DNA of 13,746 bases from positions 1 through 13,746 of the forward strand of contig SEHC01000016.1 of NCBI GenBank assembly GCA_004173415.1. The letters are read 5' to 3'. Positions within the stretch are counted from its first letter, which is position 1, and each line of letters starts with the position of its first letter. The translations under genes were made by a program, and so were the position numbers. The notes under the pieces are model-generated. The model had not been told where the DNA came from and did no database searches. It worked only from the letters and a program-made list of their open reading frames with translations. This document shows positions 6,637-13,695 of this stretch, one piece after another. Source of the stretch: Lysobacteraceae bacterium. GTDB taxonomy: Bacteria > Pseudomonadota > Gammaproteobacteria > Xanthomonadales > Xanthomonadaceae.

Positions 6637-8190
6637 ATGCAAGTGTCCGACCGCAGCGACGGTTCGAACCCCATCGCCAGGGAAGCCGGGATCCGGTTGC
6701 CGGTGCGCCGCGCCGGCATCGACACCTACCGGCAGCCCGTGCTTTACCTGCACCAGGATTGCCTGGTGTGCCGCGCGGAGGGGTTTGCCGCGCTGACCCG
6801 GATCCGGGTGAAGTGCGGCGAGCGGGAGATCATCGCCATCCTCAACGTGGTCACCGGCGACTGGCTGGGCGAGGACGAAGCCGCGCTCTCCGACACCGCG
6901 TGGCAGGCGCTGGCCCCGGCCCCCGGCGCGCTGGCCGGTTTCGCCCATGCCGAGCCGCCCGAGTCCAGCGGCGTGGTCCGGGCCAAGGTGTTCGGTGCGC
7001 GCCTGGACCAAGCCGATTTTTCCGCGGTGCTGCGCGATGCCCTGGCCGCGCGCCTGTCCGACATCGAGCTGGCCGCGTTCATCGCCATCTGCGGCGGCGA
7101 CCGGCTGGACCTGGACGAGTCGGTGGCGCTGACCCGGGCCATGATCGCGGTCGGCGAGCGCCTGGACTGGGGTCCGGGGCCGGTGCTGGACAAGCATTGC
7201 GTCGGCGGGCTGCCGGGCAACCGGACCACGCCGATCGTGGTCTCGATCATCGCCGCGCTTGGCCACCGCATCCCCAAGACCTCCTCGCGCGCGATCACCT
7301 CGCCGGCCGGGACCGCCGACGTCATGGCGACCATGACCCAGGTCGATCTGGACCTGGACGTGCTGCGGCAAGTGGTCGAGCGCGAAGGCGGCTGCCTGGC
7401 CTGGGGCGGCGGCATGCGCCTGAGTCCGGCCGACGACGTGCTGATCCAGATCGAGCGGCCGCTGGACTTCGACAGCGACGGGCAGATGGTGGCCAGCATC
7501 CTGTCGAAGAAGGCCGCGGCCGGTTCGACCCACGTGCTGATCGATATTCCAGTGGGGGCAACGGCGAAGATCCGCACCCCGGCGGCGGCCGATGCGATCG
7601 CGCGGCGGCTGGCCTTCGTCGGCGAGGCGGTGGGGCTGCGGGTCGGCATCCATCTTTCCGACGGGCGCCAGCCGGTCGGCTGGGGCATCGGCCCGGCGCT
7701 GGAAGCGCGCGATGTGCTGGCGGTGCTGCGCAATGCCCCCGAGGCGCCCGGCGACTTGCGCGCGCGCGCGCTGGACATCGCCGGGGCGGTGCTGGAACTG
7801 CTGCCGGGCATCGCCCACGGCAGCGGCCGGGCGCAGGCGGCGGCGGTGCTGGCCTCGGGCGCTGCGCTGGGCAAGTTCCTGGCGATCTGCGCGGCCCAGG
7901 GAGGTTTCCGCGAGCCGCAAAGCGCCCGCTTCGTCAAACCCCTGCTGGCGCCCGCCAGCGGGGTCGTCCGCTGCTTCAACAACCGCCAGATCGCCCGCGT
8001 GGCCAAGCTGGCCGGCGCGCCGCACGATGCCACCGCCGGCGTGGTCTGCCGGCTGCGCGAGGGCGATCGCGTCGAACGCGGCCAGCCGCTGTTCGAAGTG
8101 CATGCGCATACCCGCGGCGAGCTGGCCTATGCCTGGGACTACGCCCAGGCGCATCCCGGCATCCTGGGCCTGGGGCCGGTGCAGCCATGA
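6637..8190 (+). CDS. AMP phosphorylase-like enzyme (thymidine phosphorylase superfamily)
   Basis: A 517-residue glycosyltransferase-family-3/thymidine-phosphorylase-family protein. Known relatives split AMP or other NMPs with phosphate into base plus ribose 1,5-bisphosphate, or pyrimidine nucleosides into base plus sugar 1-phosphate. The AMP-phosphorylase type is favoured because of an N-terminal domain of about 85 residues before the helical domain, DKHCVGGLPGNRTT (about 185-198) in place of the KHSTGGVGD of thymidine phosphorylases, PKTSSRAITSPAGTADVM, GGCLAWGG, SKKAAAGSTHVLIDIPVG and QPVGWGIGPALEARD. The C-terminal sandwich domain ends in FEVHAHTRGELAYA. Several starts are possible. ATG 6583 lies upstream of the predicted transcript start (6615) and is rejected. 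ATG 6628 and 6637 remain; 6637 is preferred for a GGA eight bases upstream. The stop overlaps an ATG that leads into the next gene through a six-codon mini-ORF. Confidence 0.9.
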   Translation: MQVSDRSDGSNPIAREAGIRLPVRRAGIDTYRQPVLYLHQDCLVCRAEGFAALTRIRVKCGEREIIAILNVVTGDWLGEDEAALSDTAWQALAPAPGALAGFAHAEPPESSGVVRAKVFGARLDQADFSAVLRDALAARLSDIELAAFIAICGGDRLDLDESVALTRAMIAVGERLDWGPGPVLDKHCVGGLPGNRTTPIVVSIIAALGHRIPKTSSRAITSPAGTADVMATMTQVDLDLDVLRQVVEREGGCLAWGGGMRLSPADDVLIQIERPLDFDSDGQMVASILSKKAAAGSTHVLIDIPVGATAKIRTPAAADAIARRLAFVGEAVGLRVGIHLSDGRQPVGWGIGPALEARDVLAVLRNAPEAPGDLRARALDIAGAVLELLPGIAHGSGRAQAAAVLASGAALGKFLAICAAQGGFREPQSARFVKPLLAPASGVVRCFNNRQIARVAKLAGAPHDATAGVVCRLREGDRVERGQPLFEVHAHTRGELAYAWDYAQAHPGILGLGPVQP

Positions 8191-8212
8191 GCACGAGGCA
8201 GCCATGAGCACG
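8181..8212 (+). repeat. Direct duplication of the initiation region, making a 6-codon coupling mini-ORF
   Basis: GCAGCCATGAGCACG occurs twice, at 8181-8195 and 8198-8212 (17-bp offset). The first copy carries the phosphorylase stop overlapped by ATG 8187 (ATGA). That ATG opens a mini-ORF, MSTRQP, whose TGA (8205-8207) overlaps the ATG of the next gene at 8204 (ATGA again). GAGG at 8195-8198 is the ribosome binding site for 8204. Confidence 0.85.
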
Positions 8213-9097
8213 GTGATGCTGTCGTTCCCCGACGACCTGGCCCTGGCCACGGCGGTGGCCGCGCGGCTGGGCGCCCGCCGGGGCCGGCTGGACTGGCGGC
8301 ACTTCCCCGATGGCGAATCACTGGTCGCCATCGACGAGGACCTGGCCGGCGACGAGGTGGTGTTGTTCAGCAGCCTCAACGACGCCGACCGCAAGGCCTT
8401 GCCCCTGCGCTTGGCCGCCGACACTGCGCGCGAGTTCGGCGCGCGCCGGGTCGGCCTGGTGGCGCCGTACCTGGGCTACCTGCGCCAGGACGCCCGCTTC
8501 CATCGCGGCGAAAGCATCAGTGCGCGGTCTTTCGCCAGGTTCCTGGACCAGGGCCTGGACTGGCTGGTGACCGTGGACCCGCACCTGCATCGCATCGCCA
8601 CGCTGGGCCAGGTGCTGCGGATGCCGGCCACCGCGGTGGCCGCGGCGCCGCTGCTGGCCCAGTGGATCCGCGACGAGGTCGACCGGCCGATGCTGATCGG
8701 GCCCGACAGCGAGAGCGAGCAGTGGGTCGCCGAAGTGGCGCGGCTGGCCGGCGTGTCCCACCAGGTCCTGCGCAAGCAGCGCCATGGTGATCGCGAAGTC
8801 GAGGTCAGCCTTCCCGATCCCGGCCTCCTGCGCGGCCACACCCCGGTGCTGGTCGACGACATCGCGTCCACCGGGCGCACCCTGCTGGCCACGCTCGCGC
8901 ACCTGCAGCCACTGCAGCTGCCAGCGGCGGTGTGCGTGGTCATCCACCCGCTGTTTGCCGGCGGGGCGTGGCAGGAATTGCAGCGCGCCGGCGCCGGACG
9001 GATCGTCAGCACCGACAGCATCGCCCACCCCAGCAATGCGATCAGCCTGGCCGCACCGATCGCCGAAGCGGTGGCCGCGCAGCTTGGCCCAGGCTGA
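8204..9097 (+). CDS. Ribose-phosphate pyrophosphokinase-like (PRPP synthase family) protein
   Basis: A 297-residue member of the PRPP synthase family, which normally makes PRPP and AMP from ribose 5-phosphate and ATP. Two phosphoribosyltransferase-type domains are visible. The ATP-side flag FPDGES (34-39), the YLGYLRQD motif (RQD at 94-96) with RFHRGESIS, the metal/ATP histidines in DPHLH (125-129), catalytic-loop K191 and R193 (RKQRHGDREV), and the PRPP loop DDIASTGRT (218-226) are all present. Housekeeping bacterial enzymes read DLHAEQIQ and D-TAGT at these places and are about 310-320 residues; this copy is shorter and closer in pattern to archaeal-type enzymes, so it is probably a dedicated paralogue. 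It is coupled to the AMP-phosphorylase gene. Together they could recycle AMP: AMP is the phosphorylase substrate and also a PRPP-synthase product. Whether this enzyme can use ribose 1,5-bisphosphate is unknown. Confidence 0.88.
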   Translation: MSTVMLSFPDDLALATAVAARLGARRGRLDWRHFPDGESLVAIDEDLAGDEVVLFSSLNDADRKALPLRLAADTAREFGARRVGLVAPYLGYLRQDARFHRGESISARSFARFLDQGLDWLVTVDPHLHRIATLGQVLRMPATAVAAAPLLAQWIRDEVDRPMLIGPDSESEQWVAEVARLAGVSHQVLRKQRHGDREVEVSLPDPGLLRGHTPVLVDDIASTGRTLLATLAHLQPLQLPAAVCVVIHPLFAGGAWQELQRAGAGRIVSTDSIAHPSNAISLAAPIAEAVAAQLGPG

Positions 9098-9174
9098 GCG
9101 GGGTCGATGCTGGGCTGTTTGGGCCGCACCGACAGGATTGCGGGAACGCCCCGGAGGAACAAGCTACCGGGAGA

Positions 9175-11781
9175 TCACGGCCAACGGGCCTTCGGGATCG
9201 CCGCCGCGCCCCGCGCCCGGCGCAGGCGCAGGCCGCGCCAGCCTTCGATCAGGACCAGGCCCAGCAACGGCAGCAACACCGCCGCCAGCGACAGGTCCAG
9301 CGGCGGCGGCGCGAAACGGAACGGAAGCCCGGGTCGCTCGAAGCGGGTGATGAGCAACAGCAGGCCCAGCGCCGACAGGGTCACGATCCAGAACGCGGGG
9401 TTGGATTGCCGCCACCAGCGCCGGTGCGCGGCGCCGGCGCGATTGACCACGATCAGGCCCAGGTTGCCGACCACCAGCGCGGTGAACGAGAGCGCCGCCA
9501 GCTGGGTGGCGGCGATGCCGCTGGCGCGTCCCAGGCCATAGCTGGCGGCCACGGCCGCGAACACCACCAGGCCCTGGCCGAGGCTGCCGAACAGGGTCCG
9601 TGCATCCAGCAGCCGCTGCCCGGGCGAACGCGGCGGCCGGCGCATGACGTCGTCGGCGGCGGGTTCGCGTTCGAACACCAGGGTCGAGGCCGGGTCGATG
9701 ATCAGCTCCAGGAACACCACGTGCAGCGGCAGCAGCATCAGCGGGCCACCGAACAGCAGCGGCAGCAGGGCCAGGCCGGTGATCGGCACGTGCACCGCCA
9801 GGATGTAGCGGATGGCGCGGACGATGTTGTCGTAGATCACCCGGCCATGCTGGATGGCGCGGACCACGGTGACGAAGTTGTCGTCCAGCAGCACGATCGA
9901 GGCCGCTTCGCGGGCGACATCGGTGCCACGTTCGCCCATCGCCACGCCGACGTGGGCGGCGGTCAGCGCCGGCGCATCGTTGATCCCGTCGCCGGTCATG
10001 GCCACGACCTGGCCGTCGCGCTTCAGGGCCTCGACCAGGCGCAGCTTGTGCTCGGGCTGGACCCGGGCGAAGACATCGGTGTCGCGGGCGCGGCGCAGCA
10101 GGGCCTCGCCCTCCACGGCCAGTTCGCTGCCCAGCACCACTTCCGCGGCGTTGGCCAGGCCGGCCTGGGTGGCGATGGCGCGGGCGGTCTGCAGGTGATC
10201 GCCGGTCAGCATCACCACCCGCACGCCGGCGGCGCGGGCCTCGGCCACTGCTTCGCGGACCCCCGCGCGCAGCGGATCGGCGAAGCCGAGCAAGCCGCGC
10301 CATTCGAAATCGAAGCCGCGCGCGCTGGAGGGAAGCCGGTCCGCACCCTCGCGGCAGACCGCCGCCGCCGTGCCAAGCACCCGCAGGCCGCGCCGGGCCA
10401 TTTCGTCGACCTGGGCCAGCACCGCCGCGCGCCGCCCCGGGTCCAGCCCGCACAGGTCGGCGACCGTCTCCGGCGCGCCCTTGCACAGGGCCTGCGGCGC
10501 CGCCGCCCCGGGGCTGCTCCAGACATGGGTCACGGCCAGCAGTTCGCGGCTGAGCGGGTACTCGCGCAGGCGCTGCCAGCCGGCCCGCGACAGTGGCTCG
10601 GCCAGCTTCGAGGCCGCGTCGTGGATGGCCCGTTCCATCGGATCGAAGGGCTGGTCCGGACTGGCCAGGGCGGCACAGGCAAGCAACTCGCGCAGGGCCG
10701 GGGAAAGCGTCTGCCCCGGGGCGGCCTGCTCCTGGTCCGCGACCAGTTCGGCCACCGACATGCGGTTCTCGGTCAGCGTGCCGGTCTTGTCGGTGCACAG
10801 CACGGTGACCGAACCCAGCGCTTCGATCGCCGGGGCGCGGCGGACCAGGGCCTTGTGCCTGGCCATGCGCCAGGCGCCCAGGGCCAGGAACACGCTCAGC
10901 ACCACCGGGAATTCCTCGGGGATGTTGGCCATCGCCAGGGTCACCCCGGCCAGCAGGCCCTGCAGCCAGCCGCCATGCACGGCGACGTACAGCAAGGTCA
11001 TCAGCACCGCCGAGCCCAGGCCGAGGGCGGCGAACAGGGCCACCGCGCGGCGGATTTCCAGCTGCATCGGCGTGGGCGGGGTGCGCAGGGTGCGCAAGGC
11101 CTGGCCGATCCGGCCGACCGCCGTCGCCGCGCCGATGGCGATGACTTCGGCCGAGCCATGGCCGCCGACCACCAGGGTGCTGGCGTGGATCAGTCCGGCG
11201 CCTGGGTCCTCTGCTCCGGCGACTGGTTGGCTGCCTGGTCCGGCGCCGGGTCCGGCAGCGGCGGCAGGCGCACGCTGCACCGGCACCGATTCGCCGGTGA
11301 GCATGGATTCGTCCAGCATCAGGTCGGTGGCTTCTAGCAGGCGCGCATCGGCCGGCACCCGGTCGCCCTCGGCCACCACGATCACATCGCCCACCACCAG
11401 CTCCGGCGCCGCCACCGTTCGCGCGCGGCCGTCGCGGAGCACGCTTGCGCGCGGGCTGCTGAGGTCGCGCAAGGCCTGCAGGGCCCGTTCCGACTTGCGC
11501 TCCTGGTAGACGGTCAGGGCGATCACCAGGCTGACCGATGCGCCCAGCAGTGCGGCTTCCTGCGGATCGCCGAGCACCAGGTACAGGCCGGCCGCGCCCA
11601 GCAGCAACAGCAGCATCGGCTCGCGCAGCACGCTCCAGAGCAGGCGCAGCCAGTTGCCGCGGTCTGCTTGCGGCAGCAGGTTGGGGCCATCGCGCAGCAG
11701 GCGGCGTGCCGCTTCGGTGCTGGACAGGCCGGCCGCGGCCGGCGGACTGCCGCGATCGGGCGCCGCGCCGGGGCTGTTCAT
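9175..11781 (-). CDS. P-type (P2-like) cation-transporting ATPase
   Basis: An 868-residue inner-membrane cation pump with complete P-type machinery: N-terminal cation-ATPase domain (about 18-75), actuator motif T162-G-E-S165, M4 motif P288-E-E-F-P292, phosphorylation site D331-K-T-G-T, ATP-binding domain with MERAIHDA and CKGAPE, TGD, and hinge G597-D-G-I-N-D602. The layout matches P2-type Ca2+/cation pumps. M6 reads E692-LIID696-P, keeping the transmembrane Asp of Ca2+ pumps but with Glu in place of the usual Asn, and M4 has EEF in place of EGL, so the ion cannot be assigned; Ca2+, Mn2+ or a monovalent cation are possible. A Pro/Gly/Ala-rich stretch of about 25 residues follows TGESVPV in the actuator domain. 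Start ATG 11781 has GGACGG about 6 nt upstream; the frame is open further up but holds no start codon. It converges on the PRPP-synthase gene across 77 bp with no clear terminator. Confidence 0.93.
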   Translation of the reverse strand: MNSPGAAPDRGSPPAAAGLSSTEAARRLLRDGPNLLPQADRGNWLRLLWSVLREPMLLLLLGAAGLYLVLGDPQEAALLGASVSLVIALTVYQERKSERALQALRDLSSPRASVLRDGRARTVAAPELVVGDVIVVAEGDRVPADARLLEATDLMLDESMLTGESVPVQRAPAAAAGPGAGPGSQPVAGAEDPGAGLIHASTLVVGGHGSAEVIAIGAATAVGRIGQALRTLRTPPTPMQLEIRRAVALFAALGLGSAVLMTLLYVAVHGGWLQGLLAGVTLAMANIPEEFPVVLSVFLALGAWRMARHKALVRRAPAIEALGSVTVLCTDKTGTLTENRMSVAELVADQEQAAPGQTLSPALRELLACAALASPDQPFDPMERAIHDAASKLAEPLSRAGWQRLREYPLSRELLAVTHVWSSPGAAAPQALCKGAPETVADLCGLDPGRRAAVLAQVDEMARRGLRVLGTAAAVCREGADRLPSSARGFDFEWRGLLGFADPLRAGVREAVAEARAAGVRVVMLTGDHLQTARAIATQAGLANAAEVVLGSELAVEGEALLRRARDTDVFARVQPEHKLRLVEALKRDGQVVAMTGDGINDAPALTAAHVGVAMGERGTDVAREAASIVLLDDNFVTVVRAIQHGRVIYDNIVRAIRYILAVHVPITGLALLPLLFGGPLMLLPLHVVFLELIIDPASTLVFEREPAADDVMRRPPRSPGQRLLDARTLFGSLGQGLVVFAAVAASYGLGRASGIAATQLAALSFTALVVGNLGLIVVNRAGAAHRRWWRQSNPAFWIVTLSALGLLLLITRFERPGLPFRFAPPPLDLSLAAVLLPLLGLVLIEGWRGLRLRRARGAAAIPKARWP

Positions 11782-11935
11782 TGCCGCCGTCCGCTGCCCG
11801 CCGCGCGGCGCAGGCAGTGGCGCCGGCGCAACCGGGTCCGGTCGAAGTGCAGCCGCAGGCAGGCTCGGATTCGGTCCATCCCGGTTCCAGGTTCAGGCGT
11901 CCGCGGCCAGCTTAGACCGCCGTGCCGGACCGGGA

Positions 11936-11949
11936 TTGATCCGGATCAA
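11936..11949 (-). promoter_or_regulatory. FNR/Anr box upstream of the P-type ATPase gene
   Basis: TTGATCCGGATCAA is a perfect FNR/Anr palindrome lying 12 bp beyond the stop of the CarS-family gene. A -41.5 position predicts a leftward start near 11901, giving a leader of about 120 nt before ATG 11781. The -10 would be TAAGCT or AAGCTG (11908-11914), weak. The 11782-11935 leader shows no other clear feature. Confidence 0.75.
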
Positions 11950-11960
11950 TCCCGCCCGCC

Positions 11961-12527
11961 TCACCAGCGACTGGTCTTGATCCCCAGCGCATAGGCGATG
12001 CGGTTGACCGCCAGGTCGCCGAGCAGCGAGACCTGCAGGATGACCAGCACATCGGGCCAGCCCAGCAGGGAAAACGGCGCGACCAGGACCAGCGCGCCGA
12101 TCACGAAGTCCAGCTGGTCGAAGGGGATCCAGCGTGCGCCCGGCGGCACCCCGCGGCGGCGCTTGAAGTAGCTCTTCAGGCAGTCGCCGCTCATCGCGCC
12201 CACGCCGAAGGCCAGGCCCAGCCAGAACCAGTGGCGGTAGTCGACCAGTGCGGAGATGCCGCCCAAGGTGCCGTCGGCGAGCAGGCCGTCCAGGTGCATG
12301 CCGTCCAGGTGCCGGGCGTGGATGCGCGCCTGCACGGCGGTGGCCAGCAGCGCGACCAGCACCCCGGCGGCGTAGCCCAGCACGGTCTTGTGCGCGCCCA
12401 GGGTCGGGGCGTGGATCGGCGGGTTCCAGCCTTTCCAGTAGCGCAGGAACGGCGGCGCCATGTTGCCCAGGTAGGCCGGGGCCATGAACCAGAGCAGCGA
12501 CGGCAATGAGTGGACCAGCGTTTCCAT
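11961..12527 (-). CDS. CarS/CDP-archaeol synthase family membrane protein
   Basis: A 188-residue polytopic membrane protein of the CarS-like (CDP-archaeol synthase) family. Archaeal members transfer CMP from CTP to a phosphorylated glycerolipid; the family is related to bacterial CDP-diacylglycerol synthase. Seen here: an N-terminal hydrophobic segment with MAPAYLGNMAPPF (about 15-27), LGAHKTVLGY, the core signature GDCLKSYFKRRRG followed by PPGARWIPFDQLDFVIGAL, and about five membrane helices ending VNRIAYALGIK. Length is usual for the family. Its ATG (12527) directly abuts the stop of the upstream universal stress gene (12528-12530), which implies translational coupling in one operon. Bacteria do not make archaeol, so the real lipid substrate is open; a modified phosphatidate or isoprenoid phosphate is conceivable. 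Family assignment is firm, function is inference. Confidence 0.85.
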   Translation of the reverse strand: METLVHSLPSLLWFMAPAYLGNMAPPFLRYWKGWNPPIHAPTLGAHKTVLGYAAGVLVALLATAVQARIHARHLDGMHLDGLLADGTLGGISALVDYRHWFWLGLAFGVGAMSGDCLKSYFKRRRGVPPGARWIPFDQLDFVIGALVLVAPFSLLGWPDVLVILQVSLLGDLAVNRIAYALGIKTSRW

Positions 12528-13364
12528 TCAGTGCGAGAGCAGCAGCGGCAGCCGCGCGCGGGCCAGCAGCGTGCGGGTGGCGCCGCCCAGCACGAACTCG
12601 CTGATCCGCGAACGGCCGATCGCGCCGATCACCAGCAGGTCGGCATCGATCGCCGCGCAGCGCTCCAGCAGCACCGCGCCGGCGTCCTCGCCCGGGCATT
12701 GCTCCAGCACCACCGGCACCCCATGCCGGGCCAGGTGCGCGGCCATGTCGGCCCCCGGCTCGGCGCCGTACAGCGCCCGGGTGCGGGCGTCCGGGACCAC
12801 GACCAGGTGTACCGCGGTGGCGGCCACCAGCAACGGCAGTGCATCGGCAATCGCGCGGGTGGCCTCGCGCCCGCCGTTCCAGCCGACCACGATGCGGCCG
12901 GGGCTGCGTTCGGCAGGCCAGTCGCCGGGCAGCAGCAGGCACGGCCGTCCGCAGGCGAAGATCATCCGCTCCGACAGGCCGAGCATGGTGGTGCGGTCGT
13001 GCTGCGCGGCCGGTGGACCGAGCACGGCCAGGCTGGCATGGCGGGCGTGCAGCATCAGGATCTCGTCGGTTTCGTTGTCCGACTCGCGCCACTCGGCGGT
13101 GAAGCTGCGGCGCGCGGTCAGCTGCTCGAATCCGGCACGCGCCCGGGCCAGTTCGGCCCCGGTGCGCACCCGGTATTCGGCCAGCATGTCGGCCAGCCCG
13201 CCGCCCACCGCAAACCCCGCATGCGGGACCAGGGCCAGCGGCTGGGTCACGAAGGTGGCGATCAGGTGCGCCTGCCACTGCCTGGCCAGGGTGGCGGCGT
13301 AGTCCAGCCGCGCGCTGGCGTACGCGCCGGGTTCGAGGAAAACGACAAGATCCTTGACCGCCAT
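12528..13364 (-). CDS. Universal stress protein, tandem UspA domains
   Basis: A 278-residue cytoplasmic protein made of two UspA-like domains (about 1-145 and 154-278). The second keeps the ATP-binding loop pattern G247-x2-G250-x9-G260 (GAIGRSRISEFVLGGATRTLL), with Gly where single-domain ATP-binding Usps often have Ser, plus RIVVGWNGG at its start. The first domain has VLGPPAAQHDRTT at the equivalent place and has lost the loop, so probably only the C-terminal domain binds ATP. Two-domain Usps of this kind are commonly induced by anoxia or energy stress. Start ATG 13364 has AGGG about 8 nt upstream. An FNR box lies 56 bp ahead. It is the first gene of a two-gene operon with the abutting CarS-family gene. 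Confidence 0.93.
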   Translation of the reverse strand: MAVKDLVVFLEPGAYASARLDYAATLARQWQAHLIATFVTQPLALVPHAGFAVGGGLADMLAEYRVRTGAELARARAGFEQLTARRSFTAEWRESDNETDEILMLHARHASLAVLGPPAAQHDRTTMLGLSERMIFACGRPCLLLPGDWPAERSPGRIVVGWNGGREATRAIADALPLLVAATAVHLVVVPDARTRALYGAEPGADMAAHLARHGVPVVLEQCPGEDAGAVLLERCAAIDADLLVIGAIGRSRISEFVLGGATRTLLARARLPLLLSH

Positions 13365-13393
13365 GGCATCGCCCTCGCTCCGGCCCAGCCTGC

Positions 13394-13434
13394 AGTATCG
13401 CGACCGCTGCGGACGGGGTTTTGACCTGGATCAA
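13394..13434 (-). promoter_or_regulatory. FNR/Anr-dependent promoter of the usp-carS-family operon
   Basis: TTGAC-CTGG-ATCAA (13421-13434), read toward the gene as TTGAT-CCAG-GTCAA, matches nine of ten half-site bases. A leftward -10 GATACT (13394-13399) predicts a start near 13387, putting the box centre near -40.5, and leaves a 22-nt leader carrying the ribosome binding site. Confidence 0.78.
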
Positions 13435-13491
13435 GCCGTGGCGCCGGCCTGCCGCCTGCTGCCGGTACGGGGCCAGGGTTTGCCGCTAGCC

Positions 13492-13680
13492 TCAGCCGGG
13501 TTCCGCGCGGAAGTCGGACAGCGCATCGCGCAGGCGCTGGACCTGCTGGTTCAGCGCCTTGAGTTCCTCCAGCTGCATGCCAGAGCGCTGGCCCAGGGTG
13601 TCGGCCAGGCAGCGGGTCCTGGCCTGGATGTCGCGGCCGGCGGCGGTCAGCGAAACGCCCTGACTCGCCAGCGCGGCACC
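13492..13680 (-). pseudogene. Possible MarR-family regulator C-terminal remnant
   Basis: Read on the - strand, this stretch encodes GVSLTAAGRDIQARTRC, then a helical segment LEELKALNQQVQRLRDALSDF and a stop. SLTxAGR followed by a long helix and a short dimerisation helix is how MarR-type regulators end. The upstream winged-helix part is absent: the frame runs into Gly/Gln-rich sequence that is the antisense of an apparent signal peptide, and no start codon precedes the conserved portion except an internal ATG. It could be a decayed gene, or chance coding in high-GC DNA. Not certain. Confidence 0.33.
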
Positions 13681-13695
13681 CAGGACGGAACCCCT

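Noticed and set aside
9098..9174. Terminator between the convergent PRPP-synthase and ATPase genes
   Set aside because: Only a 5-bp CCCGG/CCGGG stem with a long loop and no T run can be found; too weak to call.
8932..11337. 801-codon + strand open frame opposite the P-type ATPase
   Set aside because: Gln/Arg/Gly/His-rich antisense product with no motif; the opposite strand encodes a complete P-type ATPase.
4062..13434. Integrated island with tRNA attachment repeats
   Set aside because: No copy of the tRNA 3' end is visible at the far end of the block, and there is no integrase or transposase gene in the window.
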